Source of the DNA: an uncultured Clostridia bacterium
GTDB lineage: Bacteria > Bacillota > Clostridia > Oscillospirales > Ruminococcaceae
Length of the DNA stretch: 53,269 nucleotides
Assembly: GCA_944382875.1 (NCBI GenBank)
Contig: CALWNQ010000019.1
Location: 1 to 53,269 of the forward strand
Direction of reading: 5' to 3'
Made by a program: the position numbers and the translations under genes. Below, in pieces: positions 43,516 through 51,885 of the stretch (positions within the stretch are counted from its first letter, which is position 1; each line of letters starts with the position of its first letter). The notes beneath the pieces are model-generated. The model saw only the letters and a list, made by a program, of their open reading frames with translations, was not told the origin of the DNA and did not search any database.

Positions 43516-44289
43516 ATGAATGAAATCATGAGCATCAATGGCATTGAGTGTTACGAAAAGGACGGCACAGCCTATTTAAAGCTGGAAGCCGTTGCGAGAG
43601 GGCTGGGGTTTACAAAAACCGATGTTAAAATTTCGGAAACTGGTTTCCGAAAAGAGTATGTTCGGATTGACTGGCCGAGAGTAGACAAATATTTAGCCGA
43701 ACTCAAATTCGCCACAAGTGGCGAAAGACCAAATTTCATCCCCGAAAACATCTTCTATCGCCTTGCCATGAAAGCGAAAAACGAAGCGGCGGAAAAGTTC
43801 CAGGCTTTTATCGCGGATGAGGTGATTCCCAGCATCCGCAAGCACGGCGGATATCTGACGCCGGAAAAGGTGGAGGAAGCCTTGCTCAATCCGGATACCC
43901 TCATCCGCCTGGCTACCGACTTAAAGGCCGAGCGTGAAAAACGGATGCAGCTGGAAGCACAGGCTCAGAAGGACAAGCCCAAAGTCTTATTTGCGGATGC
44001 TGTTTCGGTTTCGGAAGATGGAATCCTGATCGGCGCTTTGGCGAAGATTATCAAACAAAATGGCTTTGACATCGGGCAAAAGCGGCTGTTTGAGTGGATG
44101 CGCAGCAACGATTTTTTGATGAAAGGCGGCAGAGATTACAATCTGCCAACACAAAAGGCAATGGATCTGCAGCTGTTCAAAATCAAGGAGCGCACCATCA
44201 GCAATCCTGACGGCTCGGTAAGAATCACAAAAACAGTGCTGGTAACCGGCAAAGGCCAGCAGTATTTCATCAACCGGTTTTTGCAGTGA
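43516..44289 (+). CDS. Phage antirepressor (Bro-N and KilA-C domains)
   Basis: A 257-residue protein. The N-terminal half is a Bro/Ant-like domain (LEAVARGLGF, ENIFYRLAMKAKNEAAEKFQAFIADEVIPSIRKHGGYL), and the C-terminal half is an antirepressor KilA-C domain (GILIGALAKIIKQNG..IGQKRLFEWMRSNDFLMKGGRDYNLPTQKAM). Such proteins bind and neutralise phage repressors to favour induction. AAGGAGAG precedes the ATG, just behind operator two, so the repressor can block it directly. Confidence 0.9.
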   Translation: MNEIMSINGIECYEKDGTAYLKLEAVARGLGFTKTDVKISETGFRKEYVRIDWPRVDKYLAELKFATSGERPNFIPENIFYRLAMKAKNEAAEKFQAFIADEVIPSIRKHGGYLTPEKVEEALLNPDTLIRLATDLKAEREKRMQLEAQAQKDKPKVLFADAVSVSEDGILIGALAKIIKQNGFDIGQKRLFEWMRSNDFLMKGGRDYNLPTQKAMDLQLFKIKERTISNPDGSVRITKTVLVTGKGQQYFINRFLQ

Positions 44290-44298
44290 GGAGGAAAA

Positions 44299-44400
44299 GT
44301 GAAAAAGATTCTTGCCAAAATTGCTGATATTATACAGACAGTAATATGCGTGTTTGTTGGCACATTACTGGGGATTTTAATTTGGGAGGTGATAAGATGA
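44299..44400 (+). CDS. 33-residue membrane miniprotein
   Basis: GTG 44299 with GAGGAGGAAAA upstream. The product starts MKKILAKIADIIQT and continues into a single hydrophobic helix (VICVFVGTLLGILIW), ending EVIR. Its stop overlaps the next ATG (ATGA). Good RBS and coupling support a real gene; function unknown. Confidence 0.65.
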   Translation: MKKILAKIADIIQTVICVFVGTLLGILIWEVIR

Positions 44401-44639
44401 AGCAAATGCGACAGCTTAGGGCGGCAATGTTCCTGCACGACATCACCCAGGAGGAGATCGCGAGTCGCTGGAACCGGTCAACCGCGTATGTGAATGAACG
44501 CATGAATGCAAGGGCCTGCTTTTCTGTCTGGGAAGCCTATGACCTATGCAGGATGCTGGAAATCCCGATCGCAGAAATGCCAGAATATTTTCCGGACAAA
44601 CCCATAAAAGAATGGAGGCGTACAAGTGGACAAGCGTGA
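44397..44639 (+). CDS. Small phage HTH-like protein
   Basis: An 80-residue protein from ATG 44397, preceded by GGGAGGTG. The segment FLHDITQEEIASRWNRSTAYVNERMNARACFSVWEAYDLCRMLEI reads as an HTH of the phage-regulator kind. It overlaps the next gene by 14 bases. The exact role in the early region is unknown. Confidence 0.75.
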   Translation: MKQMRQLRAAMFLHDITQEEIASRWNRSTAYVNERMNARACFSVWEAYDLCRMLEIPIAEMPEYFPDKPIKEWRRTSGQA

Positions 44640-44829
44640 AAAACTTGCAGCCGGTCCGCTGCTTCTGGGGCTGCTGTTTTGTACATCAGGTCAGCTGATC
44701 GGCAGTGCCATCGGCGTGGCGCTGTTGGGCATCGGTGCGCTGGCGCTCCATCTGCCGCAAAAGGCAAGGCAGAAGCGCCGCAGGACGCGCAGAACAGCCG
44801 GGAGGGTATCGCATGACCTCTCCCTGTAA
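44626..44829 (+). CDS. 67-residue membrane protein
   Basis: GTG 44626 with GGAGGCG upstream. A hydrophobic stretch (GPLLLGLLFCTSGQLIGSAIGVALLGIGALAL) forms one or two helices, followed by a highly basic tail (KARQKRRRTRRT). Overlaps both neighbours. Common in phage early operons; function unknown. Confidence 0.65.
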   Translation: MDKREKLAAGPLLLGLLFCTSGQLIGSAIGVALLGIGALALHLPQKARQKRRRTRRTAGRVSHDLSL

Positions 44830-45025
44830 AGACTGCCAGAATCGCGCGCAGGGCTGCCACAGCATTTGCAGCCGTTACAAGCTGTTTCATATCTTCCAGC
44901 AGCAGATCAGCCGCCGGATAAAAGAAAAGCGCCGCCTGCGCGGACGGCTGACGACCATCGCACAGGAGCGCATCAAAATCAAGAAGATAAAAAATAAATC
45001 CATACATCAGTGTAGCAGAAAGTGA
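44813..45025 (+). CDS. Small Cys-rich basic phage protein
   Basis: A 70-residue protein from ATG 44813 (GGAGGGTATCGC upstream). CKDCQNRAQGCHSICSRY gives four cysteines, a possible zinc knuckle, followed by a basic helix (RRIKEKRRLRGRL). Such proteins are widespread in Firmicute phages; function unknown. Confidence 0.72.
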   Translation: MTSPCKDCQNRAQGCHSICSRYKLFHIFQQQISRRIKEKRRLRGRLTTIAQERIKIKKIKNKSIHQCSRK

Positions 45026-45037
45026 GGTAGTTGTCAA

Positions 45038-45244
45038 ATGAGGGAAGAGTATAAATACAAATTCCTCTTTCCCGCCATTGAAAAATGGATGCAGGAACAC
45101 GGTTATACACGCAAAAGTTTTTTGCGCGAAGTCGGCGGCGGAGGGCAGTGGATGATTGGATTTTGCAACCCGTCATACAAGGTCATCCGGAATGTGCTGG
45201 AACTGACCGGAATGACCTTTGAAGAAGCGTTCAGGGAGGGATGA
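45038..45244 (+). CDS. Small phage protein
   Basis: A 68-residue protein (FPAIEKWMQEHGYTRKSFLREVGGGGQWMIGFCNPSYKVIRNVLELTGMTFEEAFREG) with a pattern reminiscent of a Cro/HTH-like small regulator. RBS GTGAGGTAG. Stop overlaps the next ATG (ATGA). Confidence 0.72.
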   Translation: MREEYKYKFLFPAIEKWMQEHGYTRKSFLREVGGGGQWMIGFCNPSYKVIRNVLELTGMTFEEAFREG

Positions 45245-45764
45245 GGATGCAGAATATCGTGCGCTTAATCGGTGCATCCATGGTCAATGGGGCAATTGTC
45301 TGCCAAAATTGCGGACGGGCAGATACCACAATCACCTATTGCCGGACACAGAACGGCAAAGAACTGTTACTGTCTCTGTTAGTGCTCCGCAAACAAATCA
45401 AAAATCTGTTTTGCCGGAAGACGAAGCGCACCGGGAACTCTTTGCGTACGCCAAAAAGCTGATGCCGGGCAATGCGGGCCTTTCAGAGCTGCGATACATC
45501 ATTGACAAAGGCGCCACCGACCGCCTGATTCGGTGGGCGATTGATACCGCAGCCGAAAAAGGAAAGCTCTGGAGCTATGCCAGAGGCATCCTGATGAACC
45601 GCATAAACAGCGGGCAGCTGGATATCCAGCTGCAGAAGCCGGTCAAAACCAGCCGGCTAAAGCGGCAGGGCGGAAGTTATCCGCCGTCTTATGACATCGA
45701 GGAAATGGAAAGGAGCGGGCTTCAAATCCCGGAGGTTCCGGTGACGAACAATGAAAACAGTTAA
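45241..45764 (+). pseudogene. DnaD-like phage replication protein, probably frameshifted
   Basis: The coupled start ATG 45241 (AGGGAGGG) opens a frame of 73 residues (CQNCGRADTTITYC) that stops at 45462. The overlapping frame one base back continues to 45764 with SVSAPQTNQKS and a DnaD-like C-terminal segment (AYAKKLMPGNAGLSELRYIID, RLIRWAIDTAAEKGKLWSYARGILMNRINSG). The second frame has no RBS or coupled start of its own, so a -1 shift near 45355-45365 appears to have split one gene. Where the break lies, and whether the first part truly belongs, is uncertain. Confidence 0.5.
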
Positions 45765-46146
45765 ATTTTTGATTCCGTATCCGCCCAATTTTTCGCGCGA
45801 ATACGGGTTGAACGCTTATTACGCGGGGCTGCACTGGTCGGTTCGGAAACGGAGGGCGGATGCCTGGCACTGGATCGTTCGGGCTGCTTTGCAGGAATAT
45901 GGAATCCCGTTCGGGATCTTTACAAGGCCGGTCAAGATCATCTTTTACTGGGACGACCGTCTGGATATTGACAACCATGCGATCGCAGCCAAATGCACGG
46001 TGGACGCCCTGAAAGGATATTTGCTGCAGGATGATTCTCGGAAATATCTGCGGGCTGTGGAACACCGGTTCTGGGACAGAGGTTCGATCGGCGTGGAGAT
46101 TACGGAAGAAAATCAGCAGGCTGATGAAGAGGAGGATTTAGTATGA
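45751..46146 (+). CDS. RusA-family Holliday junction resolvase
   Basis: A 131-residue RusA: FLIPYPPNFSREYG at the N-terminus, the Asp cluster in WDDRLDIDNHAIAAK (catalytic), and DALKGYLLQDDSRKYL. It resolves branched DNA during phage replication and recombination. Start 45751 with GGAGGTT; the stop overlaps the next ATG. Confidence 0.9.
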   Translation: MKTVKFLIPYPPNFSREYGLNAYYAGLHWSVRKRRADAWHWIVRAALQEYGIPFGIFTRPVKIIFYWDDRLDIDNHAIAAKCTVDALKGYLLQDDSRKYLRAVEHRFWDRGSIGVEITEENQQADEEEDLV

Positions 46147-46427
46147 CATTGGTAGAATTGCAGGAAATTTTAGGAAAACAGATTGAAGATATTACAGACG
46201 AAAGAGTTCCGTTTGAGAACCGGAGGAAGGTCGCGGAAACGGCTCTTGTCGTTTCGTCTTTGGCAAAACAGATGATTAACAATGCGGATGTGGTGCTGCG
46301 GTCTGTCAAATTTATGTCTGATTACAAGCTGGACGGAGAAGTCAGCCCGGTGAAAGACATGGTTATGGGGAAATATGCTTTAGCGAAAAAGAAAGATGAT
46401 GGTTCTCTTGAGGTCAAAGACTTGTAA
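46143..46427 (+). CDS. Small phage protein of unknown function
   Basis: A 94-residue helical protein (VELQEILGKQIEDITDERV, RRKVAETALVVSSLAKQMINNADVVL). It resembles small proteins found next to HNH and terminase genes in siphovirus genomes. Function unknown. ATGA overlap upstream; ends at the ATG of the next gene. Confidence 0.75.
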   Translation: MTLVELQEILGKQIEDITDERVPFENRRKVAETALVVSSLAKQMINNADVVLRSVKFMSDYKLDGEVSPVKDMVMGKYALAKKKDDGSLEVKDL

Positions 46428-46885
46428 TGGGAAAGCAGTTTTTACCAGAGCATGACCAATGGCTGATTGAAAACCATGATCCAGATATGATTATCATGGA
46501 TTTAACGAAAATGTTTAATCGGTATTTTGGCGAAAACAGAAGCAAGGATGTAATCAAGCATCGTTGCAAAGCACTTGGATTGAAGCAAAACAGGAGAAAT
46601 TTCACACCGGAGCAAGATCAATGGCTTCGGGAAAACGCCCCCAATCTATCCGTGCAGGAAACCACCAAACGGTTCAATGAGATTTTTAGCATGAACAGGT
46701 CTGAATCTTCGCTGAAAGCAAGATGTAATAGAACATTAAAGGTTTATCACAAAAATCAAAAATATGCGGTTGGATTTCCTATTGGTTCGGAAACGATACA
46801 TAGCGGATATATTTGGGTAAAAATTGCGGATGTGCCCGGGAAGAACAGTTTCTATCGGAACTATAAGCCAAAGGTAGGTGGTTAA
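46427..46885 (+). pseudogene. Truncated HNH homing-type endonuclease
   Basis: A 152-residue remnant. Two DNA-binding repeats (FLPEHDQWLIENHDPDMII... and FTPEQDQWLRENAPNLSV...) and the strand GYIWVKIADVPGKNSFYRNYKPK are typical of phage HNH nucleases, where this is followed by the HNH module (WEQHHG and so on). Here the frame ends with VGG immediately after, 1 base before the tape measure start. The catalytic HNH part is gone: a deletion fused this gene to the tail genes. Confidence 0.78.
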
Positions 46886-49384
46886 ATGGCAGACGGAAAA
46901 GTCATTATTGATACTGAGTTGAATAACAAAGGGTTTTCACAAGGTATCACTGATTTAAAAAAGCAAGCAAGCGGATTAAAATCTGCTTTTGCCGGCGTTG
47001 GCAAAGTCATTGCAAGCGCTCTTGCCGTTGGCGCGTTAGTTAACTTTGGAAAAGAAGCGATTGAGCTTGGAAGCAATGTCGCAGAGGTGCAGAACGTTGT
47101 TGATGTTTCTTTCGGAGAAATGGCGTACAGAATTGAAGATTTTGCAAAATCATCAGTGCAAAACTTTGGTATGAGCCAACTTGCGGCAAAGAAAACGGCG
47201 TCAACTTATATGTCAATGGCGCGTGGAATGAGATTGCCCATGGATGCCGCTGCGGATTTATCTCTTTCGCTTACTGGCTTGACCGCGGACGTTGCTTCTT
47301 TTTATAACATTTCGCAGGAGCTGGCAGACATCAAGCTTCGCTCAATATTTACCGGCGAAACTGAAACGTTAAAAGATTTGGGCGTTGTTATGACGCAAGC
47401 AAATCTCGAAGCGTTCGCGCTGTCTCAAGGAATCAACAAATCTATGCAGGAAATGACGCAAGCCGAACAGGTGCAACTTCGGTATGCGTTTGTCATGAAC
47501 TCTCTTTCGCTGGCACAGGGAGATTTCGCCCGGACAAGCGATTCTTGGGCAAACCAAACCCGTATTTTGTCCATGCAATGGCAGGAATTCATGTCCATCA
47601 TTGGGCAAGCGTTGATTACTGTGTTCACTCCGCTTTTACGAGTGCTTAACCAGATTGTTTCCTATCTGATTCAAGCAGCAAACGCTTTTAACGCTTTTGT
47701 TTCGGTTATTTTTGGCGGTACAACAAAACAGATTACCGGCACTCAATCAGCTGCTCAGAGTGTAGGCGATGCAATTCAAGGAAGCGTTGACAGCGAAAAC
47801 GATTTGACAGAAGCTACCAAAGAAACAGGAAAAGCGGTAAAAGGTGCGCTTGCTGGATTTGATAAGCTAAATGTTTTGGCGAAAGATACTGCATCTGGTG
47901 GATCTGGTGGTACAGGAATCGGAGCAGCAGCCGGTGGCGCTATTTCTGTTCCAGCATTAAATACAACTGAAACAGAAGCGCAAACAAGCAAGCTTGCAGA
48001 CAAATTCAAGCAAATTGGGCAAGCGTTCAACGATTACGTTATTACGCCAATAAAAAACGGGCTTTCTTATTTTTCTGAACCTGTCTCAAGGTTTGGAGTG
48101 CTTTTCCAGAATGTGTTTGCGCAAATTAGAGCATGGGGAGAACCTGTTGCGCTCTGGTTTCAAACCGGGTTTAAGGATGCTCTGGCTGCTGGAATTGACG
48201 CAATCATGTACATTATTGCAGGGCTGCTGGACAGCCTGTCCATGGTTTCAAATACGCTGTGGCAATACTGGAAGCCTATTATTGATTGGATTGTAAATGA
48301 AGGCCTTCCTTTACTCTCTGATGCTTTTGTTGAGCTCGCAGAAACAGCAAAACCAGCGTTTGATCTGCTTAAAACTGTTTTTGACACTGTGTTTATGGGT
48401 GTAATTCGCCCGGCGTTATTGTTAATCTCTGATATTATTGTAGACTTGATGAATCTTATTTCTGATTTATGGTATCAATATGGAAAACCTATTGCGGAAA
48501 TGATCCGGCAGACTATCAACAACATCAAAGAGCTGTTTTTAAAGGTTTGGGCAGTCGTTCAGCCGGTGTTTGACAAGATATTTGAAACTGTTGATATGTT
48601 ATGGAATCAGCACTTACTACCTCTTTTAACAAACATTGGCGCATTTGTTGCAAAACTGATTGAACTTTCTTTGATTATTTACAATCAATTTATTTTACCT
48701 ATTGTTTCTTGGTTTGTAGAAACTTTTGGGCCTTATGTTACCGCGGTTTTCAGCAGCATTATCGAAATAGTTGGAACGGTTGTCTCTGTTGTGGTTGATA
48801 TGGTATCCAATACAATAGCGGTTTTGTCTTCTATACTTGATTTTCTTATCAATGTGTTTCAAGGAGACTGGGAAGGTGCTTGGAAATCTATCGGAAACAT
48901 TTTTGAAAACGTATGGAATGGAATGGTTGACCTTGTAAAAGGCGTTGTAAATATCATTACAGGAATTATTAACCACATGTTGACAATGGTCGAAAGTGGA
49001 ATAAACAGCATGATAAACGTGCTGAATAGTTTTTCTTTTGATGTTCCTGAATGGGTTCCGCTTTTTGGCGGAGAAACGTTCGGGCTTAATATTCCAAATG
49101 TTAGGATTCCCAAAATTCCAAAACTGGCACAAGGTGCAGTTATTCCACCAAATCGCGAGTTTTTGGCTGTGCTTGGTGACCAAAAAGCTGGAACAAATAT
49201 TGAAACACCGCTTGAAACCATGGTGCAAGCGTTTGAACAGGCTTTGCAGAGAAACGGCGGCGGAAGAAGCGGCGACATCTATTTACAGGTGGACGGGCAG
49301 ACATTCGCGCGGATTATGCAACCGTATTTTGACCGCAATAATCTGCGAAAAGGCGCTAAACTGGTAGAGGGGGTGATCCGGTGA
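46886..49384 (+). CDS. Phage tail tape measure protein
   Basis: An 832-residue protein with AAAGGTAGGTGG upstream. Typical features: an N-terminal coiled segment with Ala/Gly (ITDLKKQASGLKSAFAGVGKVIASALAV), the TP901-family conserved part (NVVDVSFGEMAYRIEDFAKSSVQNFGMSQLAAKKTASTYMSMARG), several hydrophobic helices in the second half, and a C-terminal tail-tip binding region. It sets tail length in siphoviruses. The genes normally in front of it (major tail, chaperones) are missing. Coding sequence is rather AT-rich. Confidence 0.92.
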   Translation: MADGKVIIDTELNNKGFSQGITDLKKQASGLKSAFAGVGKVIASALAVGALVNFGKEAIELGSNVAEVQNVVDVSFGEMAYRIEDFAKSSVQNFGMSQLAAKKTASTYMSMARGMRLPMDAAADLSLSLTGLTADVASFYNISQELADIKLRSIFTGETETLKDLGVVMTQANLEAFALSQGINKSMQEMTQAEQVQLRYAFVMNSLSLAQGDFARTSDSWANQTRILSMQWQEFMSIIGQALITVFTPLLRVLNQIVSYLIQAANAFNAFVSVIFGGTTKQITGTQSAAQSVGDAIQGSVDSENDLTEATKETGKAVKGALAGFDKLNVLAKDTASGGSGGTGIGAAAGGAISVPALNTTETEAQTSKLADKFKQIGQAFNDYVITPIKNGLSYFSEPVSRFGVLFQNVFAQIRAWGEPVALWFQTGFKDALAAGIDAIMYIIAGLLDSLSMVSNTLWQYWKPIIDWIVNEGLPLLSDAFVELAETAKPAFDLLKTVFDTVFMGVIRPALLLISDIIVDLMNLISDLWYQYGKPIAEMIRQTINNIKELFLKVWAVVQPVFDKIFETVDMLWNQHLLPLLTNIGAFVAKLIELSLIIYNQFILPIVSWFVETFGPYVTAVFSSIIEIVGTVVSVVVDMVSNTIAVLSSILDFLINVFQGDWEGAWKSIGNIFENVWNGMVDLVKGVVNIITGIINHMLTMVESGINSMINVLNSFSFDVPEWVPLFGGETFGLNIPNVRIPKIPKLAQGAVIPPNREFLAVLGDQKAGTNIETPLETMVQAFEQALQRNGGGRSGDIYLQVDGQTFARIMQPYFDRNNLRKGAKLVEGVIR

Positions 49385-49746
49385 TTATCATTGACGGCGA
49401 GGAATACAATGCGACCGTGGAATCGCTGACAAGGAAAGCGGAATTTCTGGACAAATACGCGCAGAGGACCGAGGACGGCGTTTTGCAACGCGAGATCATC
49501 GGCGTGTATTTTAACTATCAGCTCACTTTCGGATATGCACCGCCGGATGAATATCAAAGACTATGGGATAAACTGACAGAACCGGAAGAATTTCACACGG
49601 TTACAGTCCCGTCACCGGATGGCGATTACACTTTCAAGGCGTATTTCGCAAGCGTGGCCGACGAAATGATCCGAAAATACAAGGGCAGGAACTATTTCCA
49701 GAATCTGACCGTTGAGTTTATCGCACAATCACCGGCAAGGAGTTGA
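49381..49746 (+). CDS. Distal tail protein-like
   Basis: A 121-residue protein behind the tape measure (ATG-type overlap: GTGA at 49381). It shows strand-rich segments (MIIIDGEEYNATVESLTRKAEFLD, VYFNYQLTFGYAPPDEYQRLWD, FHTVTVPSPDG). In siphoviruses this place holds the distal tail or a small baseplate-adaptor protein. Function by position. Confidence 0.7.
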   Translation: MIIIDGEEYNATVESLTRKAEFLDKYAQRTEDGVLQREIIGVYFNYQLTFGYAPPDEYQRLWDKLTEPEEFHTVTVPSPDGDYTFKAYFASVADEMIRKYKGRNYFQNLTVEFIAQSPARS

Positions 49747-49750
49747 TTTG

Positions 49751-51484
49751 ATGAGAACGAGCGTGCAAATCAGTTTCGGCCTGTTTGATGTCACAGCCTT
49801 GCCGGATTCCACCCCACAAAGCATGGACAAACAGCCTTTTGTGGATATGGCGGATTTGAAGCGCGATGATCCGGATTTGCCCGGGAAATATGCAACGCTG
49901 GAAGAGGACTTTTTCCTGCTGGACGGCAGTTTCCAGCCGTTTCCGGATAACCCGGACGGGCTGGGCTGGGGGTACTGGTCTAACAGTATGAGTGACGCGG
50001 AGGGGGTATTTGATTCCACGCCTGTCATGGAATTTACTTTTGGCAATCCGCACAGCAGCATTGGTTTGACGTTGGGATTTGACGGGAATACCGGTGATTA
50101 TTGCAGGAAAGTCCGTGCGGAATGGTATGACGCAGGAGGAACGCTGATTACAGCCGGAGAATTTTTGTTTTCCGGTTCTACCGGATTTATCGATCACCCG
50201 GCTGAAGATTACAAAAAAGTCGTTCTGAAAGTGCTGGAAACTTCGAAACCGTACCGATATGCAAAAATCACATCCATCCAGTACGGCTCGCAGGTGATCT
50301 TTGGGAAAGACGGCATTGTTTCGGCCAAAATCAACGAGGAAATCGACCTGACCTGTTCGGAAATCTCCATCAATACGCTGGACTTTACCATTCATTCCGA
50401 GGATTCCAATTTTTCTTTGCTTAATCCAAAAGGTGCGTTTTCCATGCTGCAGCAGCGGCAAAAACTGGAAGTAATCGAAAAAGTGGACGGGCAACCGGTT
50501 CCGATGGGTACGTTTTATCTGGATACCTGGAAAAATGGCAGTGAGAAAGGCGTTACCATGTCCGCGATCGACATTGTGGGTGTGATTGACAAGACCGACT
50601 TTATGGGTGGTGTATACGCAAGCCAAACAGCCGAAACGATCATCTCGGAGATTATGCAGTCAGCGGGTGCGGAATATGTGCTTGACGAATCGTTGAAAAA
50701 TGTTTCACTGTCTGGCTATATCCCTGTTTGCACTCACCGGCAAGCATTACAGCAGGTTGCGTTTGCGATGGGAGCGATCATTGACTGTTCGCGCAGCGAG
50801 TTAGTTCATATCTACCCACCGCCGGAAAGACCGAGCAGCTACATTTCCAGAACAAGAAAGTTTTTGGGAAGCACTGTCGAACAGATGTCGCTTGTTACCG
50901 GTGTTGACGTAACAGCACACAAATATTTGCAATCAAACACGCTGAAAGAGCTGTTTGAGGACGAATTGGAGCCGGGCAATTATCAGATTACTTTTGACAA
51001 GCCGGTTTTTAATGTGCAATGCAATGGTGGAACGATTCTGTCCAGCAGTGCCAACTATGCGTATATTCAAGTTGATTCTGCCGGAACAGTCAAATTAAGT
51101 GGTATGGAGTACACGGAAACTACCCGTGTTCTTTCCAAGCGCATGCAGAATTTACAGCTTTCAGACGCACCTAATATCGCGAAAGTGGAAAAAGCAACAC
51201 TGACAGATTCCATTGCAGCAAAACAGGCTGTATCAAGGTTGTACGAATACTATCAGAACAGGTACAAAACCAAATTCTCAATGGTTACAGGGGAGGAAAA
51301 AGTCGGAGATCAGATTGTCGTGGATAGTTTGAACCAGGAACGACTGAAAGGAATCATTGAGCAAATGGAGATTGACCTTGCCGGTGGATTTCTCTGTAGC
51401 GTAACAATGTCCGCAAAACGGATCGAAACCATTACCGGAGAATATACCGGTGAAATTTACACGGGGGAGTGGGGGGTGATTTGA
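49751..51484 (+). CDS. Tail-associated baseplate protein
   Basis: About 577 residues from ATG 49751 (AAGGAGTTG upstream). Beta-rich N-terminal modules (EFTFGNPHSSIGLTLGFDG...), then a segment with LDFTIHSEDSNFSLLNPKGAFSMLQQRQKLEVIEKVDG that resembles the hub proteins of siphovirus tails (gp27/Tal N-terminal). No peptidase motif is evident. Attaches the receptor-binding structure to the tail tip. Confidence 0.82.
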   Translation: MRTSVQISFGLFDVTALPDSTPQSMDKQPFVDMADLKRDDPDLPGKYATLEEDFFLLDGSFQPFPDNPDGLGWGYWSNSMSDAEGVFDSTPVMEFTFGNPHSSIGLTLGFDGNTGDYCRKVRAEWYDAGGTLITAGEFLFSGSTGFIDHPAEDYKKVVLKVLETSKPYRYAKITSIQYGSQVIFGKDGIVSAKINEEIDLTCSEISINTLDFTIHSEDSNFSLLNPKGAFSMLQQRQKLEVIEKVDGQPVPMGTFYLDTWKNGSEKGVTMSAIDIVGVIDKTDFMGGVYASQTAETIISEIMQSAGAEYVLDESLKNVSLSGYIPVCTHRQALQQVAFAMGAIIDCSRSELVHIYPPPERPSSYISRTRKFLGSTVEQMSLVTGVDVTAHKYLQSNTLKELFEDELEPGNYQITFDKPVFNVQCNGGTILSSSANYAYIQVDSAGTVKLSGMEYTETTRVLSKRMQNLQLSDAPNIAKVEKATLTDSIAAKQAVSRLYEYYQNRYKTKFSMVTGEEKVGDQIVVDSLNQERLKGIIEQMEIDLAGGFLCSVTMSAKRIETITGEYTGEIYTGEWGVI

Positions 51485-51885
51485 TGGTGTGGATTGAGCC
51501 GGTTACAGACAGAAAACAAAGTGACATCCAGAACAAAACCAGAAAAGGATATGCAAACGCTGATGATTTTAACCGGTTGGAAAATAATTGCGGTGTGCTA
51601 TCTGATATATTTTCTCTCGGATTGCAAATAAAGACTGACTGGCAGCGGACAGACAAACCGACAGAATCCAACCAAAAAAGAATTGTCGGAAATGTTGAAA
51701 AAATTTATGGTGCGTTTGCAGTGCCGGGCAATCCAACGCCGCCAAAATATCCGCTGAACACCTTTCAAAAATGGAACGCAGCAGAAACAATATTGCTCAA
51801 TGTGTACAACGGTTATAACCAACTTATGGATTCTATTATAAGAGCCGGAGAAGCTTTTTCCGGCGATGATATCGGGGTGATTTAA
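51484..51885 (+). CDS. Tail protein of unknown function
   Basis: A 133-residue protein (WIEPVTDRKQSDIQNKTRKGYANADDFNRLENNCGVLSD). The motif with 'YANADDFNRLE' recurs in the next protein's N-terminus (DALNAANFNDLE), a pattern of phage tail-fibre attachment segments. Starts at a TGATG overlap. Probably joins the baseplate and fibre. Confidence 0.72.
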   Translation: MVWIEPVTDRKQSDIQNKTRKGYANADDFNRLENNCGVLSDIFSLGLQIKTDWQRTDKPTESNQKRIVGNVEKIYGAFAVPGNPTPPKYPLNTFQKWNAAETILLNVYNGYNQLMDSIIRAGEAFSGDDIGVI

